64,000 nt of DNA from CAVPCZ01 sp963779225 (GTDB lineage: Bacteria > Bacteroidota > Ignavibacteria > UBA10030 > UBA6906). A program made the position numbers and the translations under genes. Location: NCBI GenBank assembly GCA_963779225.1, contig CAVZWW010000003.1, positions 2,170,001 to 2,234,000 of the forward strand, read 5' to 3'. Position 1 is the stretch's first letter. The number at the start of each line of letters is the position of its first letter. The notes under the pieces were generated by a model that was given only the letters and a program-made list of their open reading frames with translations, searched no databases and was not told the origin of the DNA. Shown one piece after another: positions 54,147 through 62,613 of the stretch.

Positions 54147-55203
54147 TGAATACCAGGGCCTCGTACACATAGAGCTCGGCATCCCTCCAATCGTCCCAGC
54201 CGATGCCGGCTTTGTCCCGGGCGCAATGACCGAAAAACTCTTCCTTCGTCCAGCCCGTTTCTTTTGCGACCTGCGGGAGGAATGTGCCGGACCGATTCCC
54301 TTTCTTGATGTAGATTCCGTGCTTGCCCAGCTGGAATTCGTCGATGGATTCGATCCGTTGTCTGGGAGTCAGCACAGAGATTTCTATCCGGAGATCTCTG
54401 ACTTCGGATGAATCCACAGGGCGAAAGCGGTAATCCTGCGTTGCCGAAGCCACGGCCATCTCCCGGACAACGCTGTAGAGCGGGGCGGTTGTTTCGAAAC
54501 TTCCGATACATCCGCGAAGCGAAGATTGCTTGTATAATGTCACAAAGGCACCGCAGGGAGTTGACAGCGCAGCCGGCAGAGCGGAGGGAGCGGTTTCTGG
54601 CATCCGGCCCGAGGTCAGGTAGTACTCAATGGTCCGACGGGCAAGGGAGAGCAGCGCTGTTCTTTCCTCTTTGCTCAACCTGAAGCTTGCCGGTTCCCGG
54701 GGGGTCTGCCGGGTCACGGCGATCGCCCAGTATCCGACAACCTGCCTCCGATTACCCGGGGGAGAGTCTCCCGAATTGCTGTACTCGACAGGAGTGAAGC
54801 GGACGTCTTTAAGGGGAGCCGTCATGGAGAGAAATGTCAGAACGCCGCCCCATCCGCAAAGGGATGTGGCAAGATTCGGAACCCCCTGAAGTTCCGTGCG
54901 AGCCATTGTGTGGAGAAGGCTGTCCGGTGAATTGGACATGATCGCGGATGCTGTCATGTGATCGATCCGCACGGCGTCGTCGTACGCGGGATAGTGAGAG
55001 AAATCCGTGCTGATGACAAACAGATTCCGGTCGTTGAAGTACGGTCGCAACGCTTCGCCCAGTGCGCGGCAGGCTGCCGGTGTGTGCGCGCCGACCACAA
55101 TGGGCACGATGCGGAAGGGCTTCTTCATTCTCTGCTGGAGGAAGGGGAGCTGGACTTCCACGCTGTGCTCGAATTCATGTGCATCACGCCGGCTGCTGAA
55201 CAT
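54139..55203 (-). CDS. amrA: AmrB (Memo-like) C-terminal part fused to AmrA (AMMECR1), downstream piece of a frameshifted gene
   Basis: The frame from about 55245 downward continues the Memo domain (FSSRRDAHEFEHSVEVQLPF; FVISTDFSHYPAYDDAV; ATSLCGWGG with the Cys expected as third metal ligand). At about 54750 it passes into an AMMECR1 domain with the family hallmark LRGCIGSF and REMAVASATQDYRFRPV, ending LYVYEALVFSE. The coordinates start at the first in-frame ATG (55203). The missing N-terminal part lies in another frame at 55184-55639; a single extra base near 55243 explains the split. If the shift is real, this piece would lack the first metal ligands. Confidence 0.82.
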   Translation of the reverse strand: MFSSRRDAHEFEHSVEVQLPFLQQRMKKPFRIVPIVVGAHTPAACRALGEALRPYFNDRNLFVISTDFSHYPAYDDAVRIDHMTASAIMSNSPDSLLHTMARTELQGVPNLATSLCGWGGVLTFLSMTAPLKDVRFTPVEYSNSGDSPPGNRRQVVGYWAIAVTRQTPREPASFRLSKEERTALLSLARRTIEYYLTSGRMPETAPSALPAALSTPCGAFVTLYKQSSLRGCIGSFETTAPLYSVVREMAVASATQDYRFRPVDSSEVRDLRIEISVLTPRQRIESIDEFQLGKHGIYIKKGNRSGTFLPQVAKETGWTKEEFFGHCARDKAGIGWDDWRDAELYVYEALVFSE

Positions 55204-55639
55204 CCTGCTTCTGCCAATCAACTGTTCGCCGACTGCATCGATTGACCTCGACGCTGCCCAGCGGCGTAAGGAAATTGCCGGCGGTGTACACCGAGGCGCC
55301 TTCGAAGTCGGCGTGATGACTCGGACCGATGACAAAGATGTTCTCGTACTGCCTATTTCTGTCGATTTGATTGTACCCCGAAGCGGCGGTCTTCCCCGAG
55401 TACACATACCCGGCATGGGGAACGATGATTGCGGCAACGTTCTTCAGCCCCATCGACGCTTTTCCCTCCGCGTCCAGGGAGATCAGCATCTGCCGGAGTC
55501 TGTCCGGTTCCCGCGGATAAAACTGGCCGGCGACGGCCGGCGGCCGGTCATCCGGGTTTTGCTGTGCATGACAGGTGGAAAGGGAGAGCATGAGGATGAG
55601 GAGAAGGGCGGGGCGCTGTCTCTCAAGTATCATGGGCAC
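55184..55639 (-). CDS. amrB: AmrB (Memo-like) N-terminal part, upstream piece of a frameshifted gene
   Basis: 151 residues, of which the first 133 are Memo-like. It starts with a signal peptide (PALLLILMLSLSTCHAQQ, possibly a lipobox at Cys). Then come RPPAVAGQFYPREPDRLRQM, AAIIVPHAGYVYSGKTAASG and NIFVIGPSHHADF, which carry the histidines that match the metal site of Memo proteins. It reads correctly to TPLGSVEVN and then continues for 18 unrelated residues to a stop. Dropping one base at about 55243 restores VEVIDAVGEQLIG in the downstream frame. The whole gene would be about 500 residues, secreted, with Memo and AMMECR1 domains in one chain. Confidence 0.8.
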   Translation of the reverse strand: MPMILERQRPALLLILMLSLSTCHAQQNPDDRPPAVAGQFYPREPDRLRQMLISLDAEGKASMGLKNVAAIIVPHAGYVYSGKTAASGYNQIDRNRQYENIFVIGPSHHADFEGASVYTAGNFLTPLGSVEVNRCSRRTVDWQKQDVQQPA

Positions 55640-55687
55640 ACTCCAAAAAAGGTGCTCGCATCACCCGGGGAATGTTATGATACCACC

Positions 55688-55716
55688 AATCTATCTCAAC
55701 CCCGGACGAAAGTCAA
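55688..55716 (-). promoter_or_regulatory. Promoter of the AmmeMemoRadiSam operon
   Basis: On the minus strand TTGACT, 17 bases, TAGATT; the -10 box ends 48 bases before the AmrB ATG. The four coding pieces to 50719 are close enough to form one transcript. Confidence 0.55.
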
Positions 55717-55878
55717 TGTGTGCGTGTGCTTGACGGTGCCGTGACCGTACGGCAAGAACCGTTCTTCAGGAAATTATCCGGGCGTGTGATGTGCCGGCTC
55801 GCTCCAAAGGGAGGGAGACGGAGCGGTGGCGGTGGAATTCCGGACGTCTTGGCGAAGCCGGCGGCTGAGCGAAGCGGG

Positions 55879-56538
55879 CTATAACAGGCTTCCGAAGGCG
55901 AGAACAGCGGAGAGAAGTATCAGGACGCCGGCAATCCTGTTGACCCATCGCATGCCGTTGTGGTCCAGCTTCTTCCTGAAGATCACAGCGCCGGAACTGA
56001 GAAGGACAAACCAGAGTAACGACCCCGAAAACACCCCGACAACAAGAGTAGATGCGGAGGAAATGCTCAGACCGTGCCCGAGCCCCAGAGCAGCGAAAAC
56101 GGCGATGAAAGAAAAAATGGTTATGGGATTGGTGAATGTCAGAAGAATGGTGGTGAAGTACGATCTCCAGAGTCCGCTCTTCCTGCTGTTTACCGTCGGA
56201 TCGACCGGGTGTGCAAGATACGTCCTGACACCGAGAACCAGGAGGATTACCCCTCCAGCCAGGCGCAGCCAGACCCGCTGGCCGTCAATCATGTCCGATA
56301 TGAATGTCAGACCGAACGCGGCGATCGAAGCGTAGAGCAGGTCCCCGGTCGCAGTCCCGAGGCCGATGATGATCCCGCGTGTCCGTCCATGCGTGAGGGT
56401 CTTCCGGATACACATGACGCCGAGGGGTCCCACCGGCACCGCCATGGCGAATCCGATAAGCAAGCCTTCCAGGAAAATTGTCGCCTCCGATATTCGGGCC
56501 GTTTTTCGAGAAACCGTTCCGGAATGCACGCAGTGCAA
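55879..56538 (-). CDS. LysE-family amino-acid/small-molecule exporter
   Basis: Up to 219 residues. FLEGLLIGFAMAVPVGPLGV and MCIRKTLTHGRTRGIIIGLG, then GDLLYASIAAFGLTFIS and LTFTNPITIFSFIAVFAALG, with six membrane helices, are the LysE/RhtB layout; substrates are typically amino acids. The ATG at 56538 has no ribosome binding site and would add about 20 polar residues not usual for the family. An ATT at 56478 sits five bases after GGAGG and gives the normal family start IFLEGLLIGF. The true start is therefore uncertain. Confidence 0.85.
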   Translation of the reverse strand: MHCVHSGTVSRKTARISEATIFLEGLLIGFAMAVPVGPLGVMCIRKTLTHGRTRGIIIGLGTATGDLLYASIAAFGLTFISDMIDGQRVWLRLAGGVILLVLGVRTYLAHPVDPTVNSRKSGLWRSYFTTILLTFTNPITIFSFIAVFAALGLGHGLSISSASTLVVGVFSGSLLWFVLLSSGAVIFRKKLDHNGMRWVNRIAGVLILLSAVLAFGSLL

Positions 56539-56584
56539 ATCATGGTACAGAATTTAGCGGACTTTGGCAATATCCGCGGCCTTC

Positions 56585-58117
56585 CTATCGTGTGCGGAAG
56601 AACTCGATTCGTTGATTCTTTGCGCGTCCCCCGGCGGTCCTGTTGTCTGCGACCGGATACTCCGGACCGAAGCCCCGTACCGCAATACGGTTTGGCTCGA
56701 TGCCATTTTGAACAAGCCAGGCGCGAACGGCTTCAGCACGTTGCTGAGAGAGGAGCTTGTTGGCGGAAGCCTTCCCGGAGTTGTCGGTGTATCCCCGTAC
56801 TTCCACCGACATACCCGGATTGGTTTTCAGCGTGATGAATACCTCGATCAACGTCTGTTCAGACTCTGGTTCGAGGGTGGCGTTTCCGCGGGCGAACACA
56901 ATTCCTCCAAGCACGATCCCCTTGCCGACTTCGAATTTCTGGATGGCAAGAGTGGGGACATCATCCGCCGGCAGGAGCGGATTGGTCTTGTTTGCCACCT
57001 CCTGCCCGTCGTACACCGAACCGCCGTCGGTATCGGCCTTCAAAGGGTCGGTCTTGTACTGGTTCACTTCCTGCCCGTCGGTGAGGCCATCCCCGTCAGT
57101 GTCGGGCTTTGAAGGGTCGGTCTTGTACCGGAGGACCTCCTGCCCATCCGCCAGACCGTCGCCGTCTGTGTCCGCATTCGCCGGGTTGGTATTGTGCTGC
57201 AATACTTCGCTACCGTCGCTGAGGCCATCTCCATCCGTATCCACCGTGGTCGGACTTGTACCATAGGTATGGACCTCCTCGCCATCCTTCAACGCATCCC
57301 CATCACTGTCGGGGTTTCTTGGATCTGTCCTGTACCTTTTAACCTCCTCACCATCCGAAAGCCCGTCCCCGTCCGTGTCGCTGTTGTTCGGGTTCACGCG
57401 GAATGCTTTCTCTTCGCTGTTCGTAAGACCATCACCATCATTGTCGTCGCCCTCGCTGCCGCCGAAGGAGTAGTGAATACCCACCCGGGCCGTCGGATAC
57501 CAGTCCGTGTGAGCAAGCCCTGTGCCGCCTTCACCGCTTCCGATCGAATGGTCGGTATAGTCGTCAAGAATTCTCGCGCCGATTTCCAGGGATAATGCCG
57601 CTTGTTTGGAAAGGGCGAGTTCAAGGCCCAGACCTGTGGGAATATGGATCGACAGGTAGTGCTTGTCCTCCGGCCAGTACTCACCACCCCCGGTGTTTCG
57701 TTTGTACAGATATCCTCCCACGCCAAGATAGACGTAGGGGGAAAGATCACCTTCTGCATTGAAGTGGTACCAGCCGACAAGATCGGCGCTAACGCCCTTG
57801 TCGGCTACATATCCATGCGGCGGGACGGGGGGGGTGGGTTGACTGACATCTGTTTGTGTTGATTGGAGGACTTCATAACCGGCCAGGATGCCAAGAGAGA
57901 ACTGGCGTGTGAGCCCATAGCTCAAAGAAAGACCGCCGGCTCCGGAAATCGACTTCGTATCAAAATCGTTAAGCCACATATTCGCTCCCCCGTACAAGCC
58001 GATTGACCACCGGCCGGTCCGGCTGGACCCGCCTTTCGCTTCGGGCCGTGCATTCTGTGCTTCCACGGGTTGAAGTCCCGTGGTCAATATGACCAGTGAA
58101 CAAAGAAGGGCTTTCAT
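56585..58117 (-). CDS. OmpA-family protein with thrombospondin type 3 repeats
   Basis: About 510 residues from ATG 58117 (GGAGG seven bases upstream). Signal peptide MKALLCSLVILTTGLQPVEA. Residues about 35-235 form an OmpA-like eight-stranded barrel (WSIGLYGGANMWLNDFDTKS; YVYLGVGGYLYKR; DWYPTARVGIHYSFGG). Six calcium-binding thrombospondin type 3 repeats of 23 residues follow (DTDGDGLSDGEEV-type; one is degenerate, DTDGGSVYDGQEV). The C-terminal OmpA domain binds peptidoglycan (VEVRGYTDNSGKASANKLLS; RIAVRGFGPEYPV). It links outer membrane and cell wall; very common in this phylum. Confidence 0.93.
   Translation of the reverse strand: MKALLCSLVILTTGLQPVEAQNARPEAKGGSSRTGRWSIGLYGGANMWLNDFDTKSISGAGGLSLSYGLTRQFSLGILAGYEVLQSTQTDVSQPTPPVPPHGYVADKGVSADLVGWYHFNAEGDLSPYVYLGVGGYLYKRNTGGGEYWPEDKHYLSIHIPTGLGLELALSKQAALSLEIGARILDDYTDHSIGSGEGGTGLAHTDWYPTARVGIHYSFGGSEGDDNDGDGLTNSEEKAFRVNPNNSDTDGDGLSDGEEVKRYRTDPRNPDSDGDALKDGEEVHTYGTSPTTVDTDGDGLSDGSEVLQHNTNPANADTDGDGLADGQEVLRYKTDPSKPDTDGDGLTDGQEVNQYKTDPLKADTDGGSVYDGQEVANKTNPLLPADDVPTLAIQKFEVGKGIVLGGIVFARGNATLEPESEQTLIEVFITLKTNPGMSVEVRGYTDNSGKASANKLLSQQRAEAVRAWLVQNGIEPNRIAVRGFGPEYPVADNRTAGGRAKNQRIEFFRTR
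56988..57404 (-). repeat. Six 69-bp repeats encoding thrombospondin type 3 units
   Basis: Within the OmpA-like gene, units of about 69 bp encode D-x-D-x-D-G-L-x-D-G-x-E-V followed by about ten residues ending in T-x-P. Near-identical nucleotides over several units suggest recent expansion by recombination. Confidence 0.75.
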
Positions 58118-58215
58118 CCTGCTGCCTCCGTTTTGACCGTCCATGGTATACCGGGAGGTTCCTGCCATACGATCCGATGTATCAGAAGCATCGATTTCCT
58201 GGTTTTCCCCAAAGA

Positions 58216-58231
58216 GGAGATTGCAATCTCC
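58216..58231. promoter_or_regulatory. 16-bp perfect palindrome upstream of the OmpA gene
   Basis: GGAGATTGCAATCTCC is a perfect palindrome about 100 bases upstream of the OmpA-like start, in the gap before the ABC-exporter relic. It is a candidate operator; no matching second copy was noticed. Confidence 0.35.
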
Positions 58232-58312
58232 GTGCCAACGAGTGAAAGTGGAGGATGCAAAGAGAAGGGATTGGAAAAAAGCAGCTGTATGAGGCCTTTC
58301 ACCCGGTATTTG

Positions 58313-58815
58313 TCAGCGGGAATCTCGCTGGCTGTACTGGGAGATAATAGCCTCCGGGGGCGGCAGAGACCCTTTGCCTACCTGCTGTCGCCACATGGCG
58401 AAATAGAGCCCCTTGTGACTGAGCAGGTATCGATGCCCGCCCGATTCTGCGATTCTTCCCTTCTCAAGTACGTAGATCCGGTCCGCGTGCATGACTCTGG
58501 ACAGACGGTGCGCGAAGAGAATGCTGATCATGTCCCCATGCCGGCTGACCGCGCGGAGAGTCTCCCTGATTTCCTCCCCGGTAAGCGAATCCAGCGCGAT
58601 CTGGCCTCGTCGAATACCAGAATGACTGCCAGCGCTCTTGGAGAAACGTGTTCCGGTTCGGGCGGCATGCTCAGGATGTCGCCGAAAATCTTCAGCGAGA
58701 CCTCGGTTTCGTGGTAGAAATTGATTGCGTCCCCGGGCCCGGGGCGCAGCCACGCAAATCCTTCGACCTTCTTCGTTCCGCGATGGCTTCGCCTCTGGCC
58801 GCTCCACGGAGTACC
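58313..58815 (-). pseudogene. ABC exporter relic (nucleotide-binding domain remnant)
   Basis: The frame ending at 58313 contains LDSLTGEEIRETLRAVSRHG, LFAHRLSRVMHADRIYVLEK and GLYFAMWRQQVG, the C-terminal part of an ABC exporter ATPase (D-loop, H-loop HR, and end). The Walker B region is in another frame (RALAVILVFDEA), and a further frame holds VSLKIFGDILSMPPEP, the junction between membrane and ATPase domains. Walker A, Q-loop and signature are deleted. A frameshifted, internally deleted former exporter; not functional. Confidence 0.75.
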
Positions 58816-58829
58816 GATATCGGACCTGA

Positions 58830-58858
58830 TTGCGAGTCATCGAAAACTTGTCTACTTT
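58830..58858 (+). promoter_or_regulatory. Promoter of the GH20 gene
   Basis: TTGCGA (58830-58835), 17 bases, TACTTT (58853-58858), 29 bases before the ATG of the hexosaminidase gene. Confidence 0.5.
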
Positions 58859-58887
58859 CGTACAGTAATGCGAAAGGACTTCAGGCA

Positions 58888-60774
58888 ATGAAATCACTAC
58901 TCTTTCCACTTCTCTTCATGACCATGCCGGCAGTTGAAGCACAGGAGAGTGCGCTCCCTCTCATTCCTCAACCCGTCGAGGTGCGGCAGTCAAACGGCAC
59001 CTATGAATTGCGGCAAGATTTCATCATTGGTTTTAACGGGCCCGGCAGCCGCCCCATAGCCGAAATGCTGGCGCGGAGAATACAAATTCCGACAGGTTTT
59101 ACCGTCACGGTCCGGCAGGGCACAAAAGGCGAAATTCAACTGCGCGTGCATGAAAAACCCGATGTGCAATCCGGCAACGAAGGGTATCGACTTGAGGTAA
59201 CACCAAAGGGGGTCACGATATCGGCCAATCAATCTGCAGGGCTGTTCTACGGGGCGCAGACGCTGCTCCAGCTCCTGCCCGGGGAGATCGAAAGCATGGT
59301 CCCGGTGAAAACCCGCTGGATAATCCCGGCGGTCAACGTCACGGACTATCCGCGTTTCAGCTGGCGCGGGATGTTGCTGGACGTAAGCCGTCATTTCTTC
59401 TCCAAAGAAGATGTCAAACAATACATCGACCGGATGGCGAAGTATAAATACAATACCCTCCACTGGCACCTGACGGACGATGAAGGATGGCGGATCGAGA
59501 TCAAGTCACTGCCGAGATTGACCGATGTGGGGGCCTGGCGTGTGCCGCGTGCAGGACATTTCGGCGATCGCGCCGCCCCCAGGCCGGGCGAAGCGGCCAC
59601 ATACGGCGGTTTCTATACACAGGAGGACATCAGAGAAGTGGTCGCATTCGCCAGAGAGCGCTTTGTGACCATTGTCCCCGAAATTGACGTTCCCGGACAC
59701 AGCATGGCGGCCCTCGCCGCCTATCCTGAACTGAGCTGCAACAAAGACACCACTACGAGAGTCAATCCCGGCGCCCGGTTTGCGGAGTGGTACGGCAACG
59801 GGACGTTCAAGATGCTGATCGAGAACGCACTCAATCCGTCCGACGAAAAGGTCTATGCATTTCTGGAGAAAGTCTTCGGAGAAGTTGCTGCACTCTTTCC
59901 GGGGCCATACGTCCATGTCGGCGGAGATGAGTGTTACAAGGGGTATTGGGCTCAGGACGCGGGGTGCATGGCGCTGATGAAGAAACTGAACATCAGGCAT
60001 GTGGAGGATTTGCAGGGATACTTTATGGGACGTGTGGACAAGATCCTGAAGGCAAGAGGGAAGAAGCTCATCGGGTGGGATGAAATTCTTGACGGGGGTA
60101 TTTCGCCCGATGCCGCGGTGATGAGTTGGCGGGGCGTCAGAGGCGGGATCCAGGCGGCGGAGATGGGCCATTCTGTCGTGATGACACCGTCAACACATGT
60201 CTACCTGGACTACAACCAGGGTGAACCCACGGTGGAACCGCCTGTCTATGCGAGTCTGCGCGTGAAGAAGAGTTACGGCTTTGAACCTGTCCCCGATGGA
60301 GTGGAGGCCGGGTACATTCTGGGAGGGCAGGGGAATCTCTGGACGGAGCAAATCCCCACACTCCGTCATGCCGAATACATGACATACCCGCGGGCCTGGG
60401 CACTTGCCGAAGTGTTTTGGTCGCCCAGGGATTTGCGAAACTGGGACTCGTTTGCGCGACGGATGGAACGGCACTTCGAGCGGTCGGATATCGCCGGCGT
60501 CAACTACTCGCGCGCGGTCTATGATCCCATTGTCAGAACGAACTTCAGAGATGGACGGCTGGTGCTGGATATGGAAACGGAACTTACCGACGTCGACATG
60601 TTCTACACAATTGATGATACGATGCCCGATCACCGCTGCTCCCTGTACACCCGACCGGTTGAAATTCCCGAAGGTCCGGTGACACTGCGGGTGATTACTT
60701 ACCGCAATGGCAAACCCCTTGGCCATTTGATCACCCTGAAACGGGAGGAATTGGAAAGGCGGGCTGCGCGATGA
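58888..60774 (+). CDS. GH20 beta-N-acetylhexosaminidase, secreted
   Basis: About 628 residues from ATG 58888, GAAAGGACTTCAGGCA upstream; the frame extension to 58648 overlaps the ABC relic and is not native. Signal peptide MKSLLFPLLFMTMPAVEA. An N-terminal GH20b domain (PLIPQPVEVRQSNGTYEL) is followed by the barrel with FSWRGMLLDVSRHFFSKEDV and HWHLTDDEGWRIEIK, and the catalytic pair Asp about 347 and Glu about 348 in VHVGGDECYK, ending with tryptophan-rich GYILGGQGNLWTEQI. It removes terminal GlcNAc/GalNAc residues by substrate-assisted catalysis, from chitin fragments, glycoproteins or cell wall. It appears to head an operon with a two-component system 15 bases downstream. Confidence 0.94.
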   Translation: MKSLLFPLLFMTMPAVEAQESALPLIPQPVEVRQSNGTYELRQDFIIGFNGPGSRPIAEMLARRIQIPTGFTVTVRQGTKGEIQLRVHEKPDVQSGNEGYRLEVTPKGVTISANQSAGLFYGAQTLLQLLPGEIESMVPVKTRWIIPAVNVTDYPRFSWRGMLLDVSRHFFSKEDVKQYIDRMAKYKYNTLHWHLTDDEGWRIEIKSLPRLTDVGAWRVPRAGHFGDRAAPRPGEAATYGGFYTQEDIREVVAFARERFVTIVPEIDVPGHSMAALAAYPELSCNKDTTTRVNPGARFAEWYGNGTFKMLIENALNPSDEKVYAFLEKVFGEVAALFPGPYVHVGGDECYKGYWAQDAGCMALMKKLNIRHVEDLQGYFMGRVDKILKARGKKLIGWDEILDGGISPDAAVMSWRGVRGGIQAAEMGHSVVMTPSTHVYLDYNQGEPTVEPPVYASLRVKKSYGFEPVPDGVEAGYILGGQGNLWTEQIPTLRHAEYMTYPRAWALAEVFWSPRDLRNWDSFARRMERHFERSDIAGVNYSRAVYDPIVRTNFRDGRLVLDMETELTDVDMFYTIDDTMPDHRCSLYTRPVEIPEGPVTLRVITYRNGKPLGHLITLKREELERRAAR

Positions 60775-60789
60775 AGGAGACGATGAACC

Positions 60790-62613
60790 ATGATCACGAT
60801 AGGGACTAAACTGGGATTGGGGATCGGGATCCTGCTGATGCTCTGCATCATCATCGGTCTCGTATCGTATACCCAGACCCGCGAGGTACGGCAGAAACTT
60901 GGCGAGGTGACACAGGTCAGGGAACCGCTGAACTCGGCTGTATACAGTCTGGAGAATAATGTTGTGGAGACCGCCTTTGCGGCCCTCGGACACTCCGCGA
61001 CAGGCGACACGAAGTTCCGCAACGCGCTGGAATCGAGTACACGGCGCTTTGCAGAGACCCGCGGAAAATACAACGATATCATGCGGTTCGGTCAGGGGGC
61101 CGGATCCGTGAGCGCGCTGACGGATGGCCTTGCGCGTTTCCACAGCATGGCGGCCGAGCATGTCCATCTCAAGGACCGGCTGACCGGGCATATGGATACG
61201 CTGCTGGCGGCCACGGAAAAGCTGGAAAGACTGCTGACGGACAGGATTCAGGCGTCGGTCACGGTGAACGACCCCATAGCGTACCGGAGGCTGCAGGTCG
61301 TTCTTGAGATGCAGATCCAGGTCAACGCGATCACCAAGGGTCTCGGAAATCTTCTTCTCACAAGCGATACGGCATACGTTTCGCGGATTCGGAGCGCCGA
61401 AACCAGATTCAAGCACTTCGCCGAGGTCTACCAGGTGGTTCTCCTTTCCCGGGAGGAAAAAGTATGGTCGGCGGAACTGCGCAGGCGGTCTCAAGAAGTG
61501 ACCACGCTCGTCGGCGTTATCGTCAGCCTGCAACAGCAGCGCACGGTTCTCCTGACGGAGTTGTTCGCCCTCTATCGCGATCTGAGGGTGATCATCAATG
61601 AAGGGCTTCAAGCCGAAACCGAGAAGGGGCTGGCGGCAGCGAAAGCGGATGTGATTGATGCGGGAGAGGCGGCAAATGCCAGAATTCTTGCCGTCCTCCT
61701 GTTGAGCGTTGCCTTCGGCGTCGTGGCCGGTGTGGTCACAACCCGGAGCATCACCCGGCCGCTCCGACATATGGTTTCCGTCATGGATGCCGTTGCGCGG
61801 GGCGATCGCCTCCGGAAAGTTACACTGACATCGAGTGACGAATTCCGGACTCTGGGCGAGGCTTTTAATCATATGAGCGCCCAGCTGGCCGAAGCGGAGC
61901 GGCAGAGACTCGACGGACTGAGGATCTTTGCCACCTCGGTGCAGCGGGCACAGGAAGAAGAGCGTGCAAGAATTTCCCGCGAGCTGCACGATGACCTCTG
62001 TCAGCGCCTGAGCGGCATGAAATTCCGCGTGGAAGCGCTGGAAGGCGACGTGAGTCCCGCCGGCGAGCAGATTTCCGGACATTTGCACGAAGTGACACAG
62101 GAGCTGGATCGATCCATCGCAGAAGTGCGCCGGATCTCCTCAAACCTGCGTCCCAGCGTTCTGGATGACTTCGGCATCGTGGCCGCTCTGCGGCTGCTCT
62201 GCAAGGACTTCGAGAGGCGCCAGGGGATCTCCGCTGTGCTTGATGTGGACCCGGGTGTCCCCCCGCAAATCGACGGACATATCGAGATCGCAATGTACAG
62301 AATCGCCCAGGAGGCTCTGGCAAACATCGCCAGACATGCCCGGGCATCAACGGTGTCGTTGCGCCTCGAAGCACCGGGCACCTCTCTGCGACTTGTCGTT
62401 CAGGATGACGGAAAGGGATTTTCTCCGGAAGATGTTGCGCGGGCGCAGGGCTCAGGGCGTGGGTCCGGCTTGATCAGCATGCGCGAACGATCAGAGCTCC
62501 TGGGGGGGAGTCTCGATGTCCGTACGACCGCCGGTGGAGGCACCGGTATCTCCGTATCCATCCCCTTCGGTGAACAGGAACAGCATGGCGAAGACCAGAA
62601 TTCTCATCGCTGA
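60790..62613 (+). CDS. NarL-type sensor histidine kinase
   Basis: 607 residues from ATG 60790 (GAAGGAG upstream). One membrane helix at 5-30 (GLGIGILLMLCIIIGLVSYT) and one at about 297-318 (ILAVLLLSVAFGVVAGVVTT) flank a long helical periplasmic sensor of about 265 residues. A HAMP domain (ITRPLRHMVSVMDAVARGDR) is followed by HisKA_3 with phospho-acceptor His about 400 (ARISRELHDDLCQRLSGMKF) and an ATPase domain (EALANIARHARAS; DDGKGFSPED; GRGSGLISMRER). It partners the LuxR/NarL regulator that overlaps its end by 29 bases. Being cotranscribed with GH20 suggests sensing of amino sugars or wall fragments, which is inference. Confidence 0.92.
   Translation: MITIGTKLGLGIGILLMLCIIIGLVSYTQTREVRQKLGEVTQVREPLNSAVYSLENNVVETAFAALGHSATGDTKFRNALESSTRRFAETRGKYNDIMRFGQGAGSVSALTDGLARFHSMAAEHVHLKDRLTGHMDTLLAATEKLERLLTDRIQASVTVNDPIAYRRLQVVLEMQIQVNAITKGLGNLLLTSDTAYVSRIRSAETRFKHFAEVYQVVLLSREEKVWSAELRRRSQEVTTLVGVIVSLQQQRTVLLTELFALYRDLRVIINEGLQAETEKGLAAAKADVIDAGEAANARILAVLLLSVAFGVVAGVVTTRSITRPLRHMVSVMDAVARGDRLRKVTLTSSDEFRTLGEAFNHMSAQLAEAERQRLDGLRIFATSVQRAQEEERARISRELHDDLCQRLSGMKFRVEALEGDVSPAGEQISGHLHEVTQELDRSIAEVRRISSNLRPSVLDDFGIVAALRLLCKDFERRQGISAVLDVDPGVPPQIDGHIEIAMYRIAQEALANIARHARASTVSLRLEAPGTSLRLVVQDDGKGFSPEDVARAQGSGRGSGLISMRERSELLGGSLDVRTTAGGGTGISVSIPFGEQEQHGEDQNSHR

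Noticed and set aside
53190..54149. 319-residue plus-strand frame
   Set aside because: Antisense to the membrane synthase gene; extreme charged composition and no start signal.
56988..57404. CRISPR-like regular repeats
   Set aside because: The 69-bp repeats are in frame and encode thrombospondin type 3 units in the OmpA-like protein; no spacers or cas genes exist in the window.
60190..62088. 632-residue open frame on the minus strand
   Set aside because: It lies fully opposite the GH20 and kinase genes, has no signal, domain or ribosome binding site, and its composition (His, Arg, Pro rich) is that of an antisense shadow in GC-rich DNA.
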